DNA from: Candidatus Avimonoglobus intestinipullorum
GTDB lineage: Bacteria > Bacillota > Clostridia > UBA1381
Direction of reading: 5' to 3'
NCBI GenBank assembly: GCA_018714645.1
Contig: DVND01000071.1
Coordinates: 1 to 12,543, forward strand
DNA: 12,543 nt
A program made the translations under genes and the position numbers. Under the pieces are notes generated by a model. That model was not told where the DNA came from. It ran no database searches and saw only the letters and a list, made by a program, of their open reading frames with translations. Shown piece by piece: positions 5,945 to 12,543 of this stretch. The first letter of the stretch is position 1. Each line of letters starts with the position of its first letter.

Positions 5945-7249
5945 TTATATCAGCTTGCGGTTATCAATGACACGTTTTGCCTTTCCTTCACTTCTGGCGA
6001 TGCTCTTCGGGCTGACCAGATGCACGTTTGCCCCGAGCCCCAGCGTACTGCGCAGCTGGGCCACGATTTTGCGCTCCACAGCCGCCACCGACTTCATATC
6101 GTCGGACAGCAGCGCCTCGCTCATCTCCACATTGATGTCCAGCGTATCGGTGTTGTTCACCCGGTCGACCACAATCTGGTAATTCGGCGTCACATCCCCG
6201 CCGATTTTTAAGAGCACTTCCTCAATCTGGGACGGGAACACGTTCACGCCGCGGATGATCAGCATATCGTCGGTACGCCCCGCGGGCTTCTTCATCCGCA
6301 CATAGGTTCTGCCGCAGGCGCACTTCTCATAGTTCAAGGAGCATAAATCCCGCGTCCGATAGCGGATCAGCGGCATCCCCTCTTTACCGATGGTGGTGAA
6401 TACCAGTTCCCCGAAGGAGCCTTCCGGCAGAACCGCGCCGGTGTCAGGGTCGATGATTTCCGGGATGAAGAAGTCCTCGCAGACATGCATCCCCGCCTGC
6501 TCCGCACACTCATAGGACACACCCGGCCCCATGATCTCCGTCAGGCCGTACACATCATGGGCACGGATTCCCAGCGCTTCTTCGATCTGCTTGCGCATAT
6601 CCTCTGTCCACGGCTCCGCGCCGAAAATACCCGCCTTTAATTTCAGCTGGTCCTTCACGCCCATCTCCCGGACGGTCTCGCCCAGATACATCGCATAGGA
6701 CGGCGTGCAGCACAGCACCGTAGAACCCAGCTCACACATAAACCGGATCTGCCGCTCCGTATTGCCCGAAGATGTGGGGATCACCATCGCCCCCAGCTTC
6801 TCCGCGCCGCCGTGGGCGCCCAAACCGCCCGTAAACAGCCCATATCCGTAGGACACCTGCACGATGTCCTCATCCGACGCCCCCGCCGCAGCCAATTGCC
6901 GTGCCATGCAGGTCGCCCAGTTGTCCAAATCATTGCGGGTATACCCGGCCACAATCTGCCGCCCCGTCGTTCCGGACGACGCCTGGATACGCACAATCTC
7001 CTTTTTGGGTACTGCGAATAGTTCGTATGGATAATAATCGCGCAAATCCTGTTTCGTCGTAAAGGGCAGCTTCGCCAAGTCCTTCAGTTCCTTGATGTCC
7101 TCCGGCTTTACGCCCGCGGCGTCCATCCGCTCCCGGAACATCGCCACATTTTCGTACACCCGCTTCACCTGCCACTGGAGCCGCTCCAGCTGCAGTTTTT
7201 CAATTTCGCTCCGTTCCATACATTCGATTTCCGGCTGGTAAATCGGCAT
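5945..7249 (-). CDS. paaK: Phenylacetate-CoA ligase family protein (second copy, altered P-loop)
   Basis: AMP-forming ligase of the PaaK branch of the ANL superfamily, expected to make the CoA thioester of phenylacetate or a related arylacetate. I start it at the ATG 7247-7249 (434 residues), which stands 9 bases after AAAGGAG; an ATG at 7258 is directly against that site and unlikely. Motifs are the phosphate loop SSGTTGRQ (91-98), YGLTEIMGPG (adenylate binding), RYRTRDL, GRTDDMLIIRGVNVFPSQ (hinge), and the C-terminal catalytic-lysine region EGKAKRVID (Lys423 or Lys425). The loop reads GRQ where the other ligase here and classical PaaK read GKP. Cysteines in YECAEQAGMH and KCACGRT may form the family's zinc site. 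It lies between iorB and the ACT gene, so an arylacetate substrate is likely; which one is unknown. Confidence 0.9.
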   Translation of the reverse strand: MPIYQPEIECMERSEIEKLQLERLQWQVKRVYENVAMFRERMDAAGVKPEDIKELKDLAKLPFTTKQDLRDYYPYELFAVPKKEIVRIQASSGTTGRQIVAGYTRNDLDNWATCMARQLAAAGASDEDIVQVSYGYGLFTGGLGAHGGAEKLGAMVIPTSSGNTERQIRFMCELGSTVLCCTPSYAMYLGETVREMGVKDQLKLKAGIFGAEPWTEDMRKQIEEALGIRAHDVYGLTEIMGPGVSYECAEQAGMHVCEDFFIPEIIDPDTGAVLPEGSFGELVFTTIGKEGMPLIRYRTRDLCSLNYEKCACGRTYVRMKKPAGRTDDMLIIRGVNVFPSQIEEVLLKIGGDVTPNYQIVVDRVNNTDTLDINVEMSEALLSDDMKSVAAVERKIVAQLRSTLGLGANVHLVSPKSIARSEGKAKRVIDNRKLI

Positions 7250-7282
7250 GGGAATCATCTCCTTTTATCATTATTCCATTTA

Positions 7283-7849
7283 TTATAAATTATACCCAAG
7301 TTCAAACGCCTTTAAGTTCACGTCTAAGAATTTGGCAGGCACGGTCTGCCTGACGGCCTCCGCCCATTTCTCGTAAGGGATGTCCGTACTCTTTGCCATA
7401 ACGCCGATCAACGCAACGTTGACCGCCTTGATGTTCCCCGCTTCCTCCGCAAGGCGCAGGGCGTCCACCGGCACCAGGTCGATCTTCTCCGCCAGCTTTT
7501 TCTCAATATCCGCCGGATACTCCGCCGCGCCGGTAATCACCGGCATCGGGTCGATCTCCTGCGTATTGGCGATCATCCGCCCGCCTTTTTTCAGATACGG
7601 CAACGCGCGGTACGCCTCCAGCATCTCAAACGCCAGGATGATATCCGCCTCGCCCAAATCAATGATGGGCGAATACACCGCGTCCCCGTATTTCACATAG
7701 GTCACGACGCTACCGCCCCGCTGGCTCATGCCATGCACCTCGGACACCTTTACGTCATAGCCCTCGTTGATCACCACGTTCCCCAAGATCCGGCTGGCCA
7801 GGAGGGTGCCCTGCCCGCCAACGCCGACAATCATAATATTCTTCGTCAT
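7283..7849 (-). CDS. iorB: Indolepyruvate ferredoxin oxidoreductase, beta subunit
   Basis: Small subunit (188 residues, normal length) of the enzyme that interconverts arylpyruvate + CoA and arylacetyl-CoA + CO2 with ferredoxin as electron carrier. It is the pyruvate-ferredoxin-oxidoreductase gamma-type domain, with IMIVGVGGQGTLLASRILG at the N-terminus and EVHGMSQRGGSVVTYVKYG at about 37-55, both diagnostic. An AAAGGAGG site overlaps the last codons of iorA and stands 9 bases before the ATG. The two genes are 3 bases apart, so the subunits should be made together. The paaK-like ligase follows 33 bases downstream. Confidence 0.95.
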   Translation of the reverse strand: MTKNIMIVGVGGQGTLLASRILGNVVINEGYDVKVSEVHGMSQRGGSVVTYVKYGDAVYSPIIDLGEADIILAFEMLEAYRALPYLKKGGRMIANTQEIDPMPVITGAAEYPADIEKKLAEKIDLVPVDALRLAEEAGNIKAVNVALIGVMAKSTDIPYEKWAEAVRQTVPAKFLDVNLKAFELGYNL

Positions 7850-7852
7850 CGC

Positions 7853-9586
7853 TCAGTCCTCCTTTGAAATTGCGCCGAACGGACAAACGTTGACGCACAG
7901 CCCGCAGCCGTTGCACTGGGTGACGTCGATCACCACATCATCGCCCTTTTGCGAAATCGCCGGGCAGCCCAGTTTCATGCAGAGCTTACACTTTTTACAG
8001 TTGTCGCCAATTTTGCAATGCCCTGTGTATTTCACCGTTTTCAGCAGTGCGCAGGGGCGCTGTGCAATAATCACGGACGGCTCCTCCGCCTCTACCTCGG
8101 CTTTCACCACTTCTTCAAAATGCTTCAAATCAAACGGGTCTGCAACAACCACCCGTTCCACGCCGACCGCTTTGCAGAGCGCCACCAGGTTCACCTGCTT
8201 GGTCTCCTCACCGCGGATGGTATAGCCCGTGGTGGGATTGTCCTGATGCCCCGTCATACCCGTGATGGAGTTGTCCAGGATAATCACCGTGTTGTTCCCT
8301 TTATTATAAACGATGTCCACCAGCCCCGTGATGCCGGAATGCATAAAAGTGGAATCGCCGATCACCGCTACCAGCTTCTTGTTGAATTCCGGGCCGCGGG
8401 CCTTTGCCATGCCCAGCGCCCCGCTGACGCTGGCGCCCATGCAAACGGTGGTATCGACGCTTGCCAGCGGCGCCACCGCGCCCAGCGTATAGCAGCCGAT
8501 ATCGCCCGAAACCACCAGGCCCAGCTTTTTCAACACATAGAACGTGCCGCGGTGCGGGCAGCCTGCGCACATCACCGGCGGCCGCACCGGAATGGCCTCA
8601 TCGATGGTCTCATGGGCAAACGCTTCCTCCCCGAATACCGCTTTGCGGATCATGGCCGGCGTGTATTCGCCCAGCAGCGTAAACGCTTCTTTCCCGATCA
8701 CTTCAACGCCCAACGCTTTGATGTGCTCCTCAAATACGGGATCCAATTCTTCAATGACGTACACTTTTTCATGCTTCGCCGCAAAATCGCGGATTAATAC
8801 ATCCGGCAGCGGATACACCATGCCCAGCTTCAGATAGCTGACCCGGTCGCCCAGGGCTTCCTTTGCGTACATATACGCCGCACCGGAGGTGATTACGCCG
8901 ATTTTATCGTTATTGAGTTCCACCTTGTTCAGCTCTGTGGTTTCCGCAAATGCCAAAAGCTTCTGCATCCGCTCCTCCACGACCACATGCCGCTTAATTG
9001 CATTTCCCGGCATCATCACATTCTTAGCGATGTTCTTTTCATAGGGCTTCAATGCCACTTCTTCCCGGTCCTGCAGTTCCACCAACCCCTGGGAGTGGGA
9101 AATCCGCGTAGACAACCGCAGGATGACCGGCGTGTCAAACTGTTCGCTCAGCGCATATGCCATGCGCGTAAATTCCTTACATTCGCTGCTGTCCGCGGGC
9201 TCCAGCATCATCAGCTTCGCCGCCCGCGCATAGTGACGGGAATCCTGCTCGTTCTGGGAGGAATGCATCCCCGGATCGTCCGCCACGCAGAATACCAGCC
9301 CGCCGTTCACGCCCGTATAGCTGGCGGTGAACATCGGGTCTGCCATCACATTCATGCCCACGTGCTTCATGCAGGACATCGCCCGCGCGCCCGCCATGGA
9401 CGCGCCGATTGCCACCTCTGCGGCGACCTTCTCATTCGGCGCCCACTCTGCGTAAATTTCCTCATATTGTACAATACTCTCCGTGATTTCGGTGCTCGGC
9501 GTGCCCGGATAGGACGCCGCCACCGTCACGCCCGCTTCATATGCCCCCCGGGCAGCCGCGGCGTTTCCCAATAATAACTGTTTCAT
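7853..9586 (-). CDS. iorA: Indolepyruvate ferredoxin oxidoreductase, alpha subunit
   Basis: Large catalytic subunit, 577 residues from the ATG at 9584-9586. The frame is open to a TTG at 9616, but an AAAGGG site stands about 10 bases before the inner ATG and MKQLLLGNAAAARGA is the usual beginning of the family. The order is a pyrimidine-binding domain (GVTVAASYPGTPSTEI), then the thiamine diphosphate domain (CAGCPHRGTFYVL, GDIGCYTLGA, GDSTFMHSG followed by the DNSITGMTG magnesium/TPP motif), and finally two ferredoxin-type [4Fe-4S] motifs, Cys530/533/536/541 and Cys558/561/564/568. All cluster cysteines are present, so the enzyme looks functional and oxygen-sensitive. It is cotranscribed with iorB and lies between two paaK-like genes. 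Confidence 0.96.
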   Translation of the reverse strand: MKQLLLGNAAAARGAYEAGVTVAASYPGTPSTEITESIVQYEEIYAEWAPNEKVAAEVAIGASMAGARAMSCMKHVGMNVMADPMFTASYTGVNGGLVFCVADDPGMHSSQNEQDSRHYARAAKLMMLEPADSSECKEFTRMAYALSEQFDTPVILRLSTRISHSQGLVELQDREEVALKPYEKNIAKNVMMPGNAIKRHVVVEERMQKLLAFAETTELNKVELNNDKIGVITSGAAYMYAKEALGDRVSYLKLGMVYPLPDVLIRDFAAKHEKVYVIEELDPVFEEHIKALGVEVIGKEAFTLLGEYTPAMIRKAVFGEEAFAHETIDEAIPVRPPVMCAGCPHRGTFYVLKKLGLVVSGDIGCYTLGAVAPLASVDTTVCMGASVSGALGMAKARGPEFNKKLVAVIGDSTFMHSGITGLVDIVYNKGNNTVIILDNSITGMTGHQDNPTTGYTIRGEETKQVNLVALCKAVGVERVVVADPFDLKHFEEVVKAEVEAEEPSVIIAQRPCALLKTVKYTGHCKIGDNCKKCKLCMKLGCPAISQKGDDVVIDVTQCNGCGLCVNVCPFGAISKED

Positions 9587-9612
9587 ATCTGTTATACCCT
9601 TTCTTTCTATTC

Positions 9613-10905
9613 TCAACGCAAATCCACAACGCGCTTTGCTTTCCCCGTCGTCCGTTCAATGGATTTCGGCTCCAGCAGGCTGACCTTGACCATAATGCCC
9701 AGCACGGTATGGATCTTATGCTGTATATCCTTACGCAATTCCTCCAAAGCCTTGTAATTTTCCAAAAGGCTTGCATCCTCTAATTCCACCTTGACCTCCA
9801 GATCGTCCACAAAGCCCTTCTTTGTAACCACCAGCTGGTACTGCGGGCTGATATGCGGGATGCCCAGCAATACGCCCTCCACCTGGGACGGGAACACGTT
9901 CACGCCCTTGATGATCAGCATGTCGTCCGTCCGGCCCTGGATTTTGTGCAGCCGCCGTGTAGTGCGCCCGCAGGGACAAGTATCCGTCATGATCCAGCTC
10001 ACGTCCTTGGTGCGGTAGCGCAAAAGCGGGATGCCCTCTTTCAGCAGCGGCGTGATCACCACCTCGCCCTTTTCGCCGTCCGGCACGGGCTCGCCCGTCT
10101 CCGGGTCGATGATTTCAATGATAAACAAATCTTCGTTGATGTGCATCCCGGTGTGCTCCAGGCACTCGCCGGCCACGCCCGGCCCCATCACCTCGGATAA
10201 CCCGTAGTTTTCCGTCGCATTGATGCCCCAGCGCTTCTCCAGTTCCTGACGCATCTCCTCCGTATGGCCCTCCGCGCCAAACATCCCAATCCGCAGATTG
10301 ATGTCTTCCTTGGTGATGCCCATCTCCTTCGCCACCTCGGACATGTACAGCGCATAGGACGGCGTACTGATGAGGATGGTCGGCTTGAAATCCTGCATAA
10401 TCATCAATTGCTTTTCCGTGTTCCCGGCGGAAATCGGGATTACCGCCGCACCCACCTTTTCCATGCCGTAGTGCAGGCCGAACGCCCCCGTAAACAGGCC
10501 GTATCCGAAGGAAATCTGTACCACGTCATCCCTGGTGCCGCCCGCCATAGTGATCAGCCGGGCGATGCACTCAGACCAGTTGTCCAAATCCTTGCGGGTG
10601 TAGCCCACAGTGGTTGGTTTCCCCGTGGTACCGCTGGACGCGTGGATCCGCACAATCTCGGACATCGGCACGCCAAACAGCCCAAAGGGATAATTGTCCC
10701 GCAAATCATTTTTCACAGTGAACGGGATTTTCCGGATATCCTCCAAAGTTTTGATATCTTCCGGCTTCAAGCCGATTTCGTCAAACTTCTTCTTGTAAAA
10801 CGGCACCCGCTCATAGGTGTTTTTCACAGTCTGCTGTAGCCGCTCCAGCTGCAACGCCCGCATCTCCTCCCGAGGCATCGTCTCAATCTTTTCATTCCAA
10901 AACAT
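9613..10905 (-). CDS. paaK: Phenylacetate-CoA ligase family protein (first copy)
   Basis: Canonical PaaK-type AMP-forming ligase, 430 residues. Visible motifs are SSGTTGKP (90-97), YGLSEVMGPG, EIIDPETGEPVPDGEKGEV, RYRTKDV, GRTDDMLIIKGVNVFPSQ and the C-terminal TGKAKRVVD with the adenylation lysine (Lys422 or Lys424). The cysteines and histidine of GECLEHTGMH and TCPCGRT look like the family's structural metal site. Start at 10905 follows AAAGGAGATAGAGGACC, a strong ribosome site about 10 bases upstream. By eye it is roughly half identical to the ligase at 5945-7249, so the two are old paralogs rather than a recent copy. It is 21 bases downstream of the symporter gene and just ahead of iorA. 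Substrate is inferred to be an arylacetate, not proven. Confidence 0.92.
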   Translation of the reverse strand: MFWNEKIETMPREEMRALQLERLQQTVKNTYERVPFYKKKFDEIGLKPEDIKTLEDIRKIPFTVKNDLRDNYPFGLFGVPMSEIVRIHASSGTTGKPTTVGYTRKDLDNWSECIARLITMAGGTRDDVVQISFGYGLFTGAFGLHYGMEKVGAAVIPISAGNTEKQLMIMQDFKPTILISTPSYALYMSEVAKEMGITKEDINLRIGMFGAEGHTEEMRQELEKRWGINATENYGLSEVMGPGVAGECLEHTGMHINEDLFIIEIIDPETGEPVPDGEKGEVVITPLLKEGIPLLRYRTKDVSWIMTDTCPCGRTTRRLHKIQGRTDDMLIIKGVNVFPSQVEGVLLGIPHISPQYQLVVTKKGFVDDLEVKVELEDASLLENYKALEELRKDIQHKIHTVLGIMVKVSLLEPKSIERTTGKAKRVVDLR

Positions 10906-10926
10906 GGTCCTCTATCTCCTTTTATC

Positions 10927-12462
10927 TCAGGCCTTGAAAACTGTTTCCAAGTGCTTTTTATCGAATTTCTTTGTAAATGCGCTCACCACGGGCGTCACAA
11001 TGATGGACAGCGCCATCGCAAATACGCCCATCTCCGGCGCCAGCGCCGCCGCAGCCGGGAAGCCGTCTATGATGCTGATAACCGCCGTGGGGATCCCCAC
11101 GGCTAGCAGCCCGCAAATCATGCCGCTCCAAGCGCCCGCTTTCGTGATGCGCTTGGAATAAATCCCCCAGATGTACGGCCCGATGAAACAGCCCGATACA
11201 ACGCCCCAGGAAAAAGACATGATATTGACAATAATCGAAATATTCATCGTGGCAAACAGGAACGACAGCACCACGAACAACAGGCATAGCCCCCTTGTCA
11301 GTCCCATCTGGTGTTTGGGATGATAGTCCTTCTTCACCACCGGGATCAAATCCACGGAAATTGCAGAAGCAGAGGTCAGCACCACCGACGCCAGCGTCGA
11401 CATGGACGCCGACAGCAGCAAAAGCAGGATCACTGCCAGAATAATCGTCGTAAACAGGTTTACATCCCCCAGCGCCGTCACCAGCATCGTCGGGATCACC
11501 GCGTCAAAATCCACGCCGCCGGCAGCCGTCATCGGCACGTTGTCCGCCGCGGTCAGGATCAGCCGCGCCAGCGAACCGATAAAATACGCGCCGCAACCGA
11601 TAATCAGGGCAAAGCCCGTTGAAACCACCGTCGCCGTTTTAACGGATTTCCCATCCTTGATGGCATAGAATTTGCTGACCATTTGCGGCAGGCCCCAGGT
11701 TCCAAAGCTTGTCAGCAGGATGTTTGTACACAAGAATTTAAAATTGCTCCCGCCCCAAGGATTCACCAGCTGCGGGTCAATAGCTTCAATCCGCCGAAAC
11801 CCTTCAAAAAAGCCGCCCACCGCCGGATTCTTCACAATGGCAACCACCATTGCGAACACACCGAAGATCATAATCAGCCCCTGGACGAAATCCGTGTAAG
11901 CCGTCGCTACATAGCCGCCCAAGACCAGATATATTGCCGTCAAAACCGCAATAATCGCCATACAGACCGTCACCGAAACCGTGGGGAAAATCGTGTTGAA
12001 CATCGTGCCCAGGCCCTTGTACACAGCCGCCGAATAGGGCACCAGAAAAATAAAAATCACAAGCGCCGCAAACACCTTCATGGGCATGCTGGCATACCGC
12101 GCCTCGAAAAACTCCGGCATGGTTTTTACACTGAGCGCATGCGTCATCGTCCGCGTCCGCCGCGCCAATAACAGCCACGCCAATAAGCACCCCAAAACCG
12201 CGTTTCCAACGCCGATCCACATACTGGCAAAGCCAATGGACCAACCGTGTTTTCCGGCATATCCGATAAAAATAACCGCTGAAAAGTAAGAGGTTCCGTA
12301 TGCAAAAGCCGAAACCCACGCGCCGATATTGCGCCCGCCCAATAAAAACCCGTCAATGGTTTGGGTTTTGCGCCAGCTGTAGATGCCGATCCCGATCATC
12401 AGCAGGGAAAATAAGACCAGCGCAATAATTGTTACAAGTTGTGTTTGCTGCAATGCATCCAT
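10927..12462 (-). CDS. Sodium:solute symporter (SSS/PutP family)
   Basis: Integral membrane transporter of 511 residues, the standard size for the 13-helix SSS family (PutP, PanF, ActP relatives). Hydrophobic segments run through the whole length, beginning LVTIIALVLFSLLMIGIGIYSW (about 9-30). The family sequence DGFLLGGRNIGAWVSAFAYGTSYFSA (about 37-62) covers the start of the second helix, where sodium and substrate ligands usually sit, and the loop VLGGYVATAYTDFVQGLIMI is also typical. An AAGGA site is 10 bases before the ATG at 12462. It is the first gene of the operon for arylacetate/arylpyruvate enzymes, so an aromatic acid or aromatic amino acid is the most likely cargo. Sequence alone cannot tell this from acetate, proline or pantothenate. 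Confidence 0.93.
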   Translation of the reverse strand: MDALQQTQLVTIIALVLFSLLMIGIGIYSWRKTQTIDGFLLGGRNIGAWVSAFAYGTSYFSAVIFIGYAGKHGWSIGFASMWIGVGNAVLGCLLAWLLLARRTRTMTHALSVKTMPEFFEARYASMPMKVFAALVIFIFLVPYSAAVYKGLGTMFNTIFPTVSVTVCMAIIAVLTAIYLVLGGYVATAYTDFVQGLIMIFGVFAMVVAIVKNPAVGGFFEGFRRIEAIDPQLVNPWGGSNFKFLCTNILLTSFGTWGLPQMVSKFYAIKDGKSVKTATVVSTGFALIIGCGAYFIGSLARLILTAADNVPMTAAGGVDFDAVIPTMLVTALGDVNLFTTIILAVILLLLLSASMSTLASVVLTSASAISVDLIPVVKKDYHPKHQMGLTRGLCLLFVVLSFLFATMNISIIVNIMSFSWGVVSGCFIGPYIWGIYSKRITKAGAWSGMICGLLAVGIPTAVISIIDGFPAAAALAPEMGVFAMALSIIVTPVVSAFTKKFDKKHLETVFKA

Positions 12463-12512
12463 GTTTTTACCATCCTTCCATACTACAAAAATTTTGCTTC
12501 TGTATCTATGCT

Positions 12513-12534
12513 ACAGTGCTACTGTTTTATTCTA
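12513..12534 (-). promoter_or_regulatory. Candidate -10 box and inverted repeat upstream of the symporter operon
   Basis: On the minus strand TAGAAT (12529-12534) matches the -10 consensus in five of six positions; its -35 would lie outside the window, so the promoter cannot be completed. Just downstream, where transcription would start, is a perfect inverted repeat ACAGT-GCT-ACTGT (12513-12525) that could be an operator or a small hairpin. The short arms make chance occurrence quite possible. Confidence 0.3.
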
Positions 12535-12543
12535 CTACAAATG

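Noticed and set aside
7283..7297. TATAAT at the end of iorB as a promoter for the downstream ligase
   Set aside because: The six bases are the Tyr-Asn codons at the end of iorB, and no acceptable -35 lies 16-18 bases upstream; readthrough from the operon promoter is enough.
7949..8797. Long plus-strand open frame (282 codons) opposite iorA
   Set aside because: Antisense to the thiamine diphosphate and ferredoxin parts of iorA; composition is dominated by His, Arg and Ala with no recognisable domain.
9587..9616. TTG start of iorA overlapping the ligase stop codon
   Set aside because: The extra ten residues are not family-like, and the AAAGGG site fits the ATG at 9586.
1..12543. CRISPR arrays, insertion sequences, tRNA or rRNA genes, defence or phage genes
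   Set aside because: I saw no regularly spaced repeats, no transposase or integrase motifs and no structural RNA signatures on either strand. The genes are tightly packed, and no gap exceeds 300 bases.

Overview
The window looks like a chromosomal segment of a strictly anaerobic, low-to-mid GC Firmicute (Clostridia-like). Three things point there: the conserved acpS - nnr - alr - antitoxin - ndoA (EndoA/MazF) gene order known from Bacilli and Clostridia, strong AGGAGG-type ribosome binding sites, and an oxygen-sensitive ferredoxin-dependent indolepyruvate oxidoreductase. No species can be named from the sequence alone. Almost everything is on the minus strand; only the 3' end of one gene (1-315) is on the plus strand, converging on the rest.

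Region A (1-456): the C-terminal end of an unrecognised, AT-rich plus-strand gene, then a 140-base gap. The gap holds a strong hairpin terminator (best oriented for the minus strand), a second hairpin, and an orphan AGGAGG site in front of an 11-codon minus-strand reading frame.

Region B (457-5455, minus strand): a housekeeping cluster read as rdgB (house-cleaning nucleotidase) - small membrane protein - acpS (activation of acyl carrier protein) - nnr (repair of hydrated NAD(P)H) - alr (D-alanine for the cell wall) - antitoxin - ndoA (mRNA interferase toxin). Gene junctions are tight, with two 4-base ATGA overlaps and one 1-base overlap. A promoter (TTGCAA-17-TAAAAT) lies upstream of rdgB. 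A second one, overlapping the end of nnr, probably starts the alr-antitoxin-toxin part.

Region C (5456-12543, minus strand): a six-gene operon read as sodium:solute symporter - paaK-like ligase - iorA - iorB - second paaK-like ligase - tandem ACT-domain protein, closed by a terminator at 5456-5485. The proteins fit one aromatic-acid pathway: uptake, CoA activation of arylacetates, and ferredoxin-dependent interconversion of arylacetyl-CoA and arylpyruvate, with an ACT protein as likely amino-acid sensor. The ligases belong to an AMP-forming family, so an assimilatory direction (arylacetate to aromatic amino acid) is an attractive reading, but the direction is inference. The individual families are all known; the most distinctive points are the two-ligase arrangement, the altered P-loop of one ligase, and the tiny reading frame with hairpins in the convergent gap.
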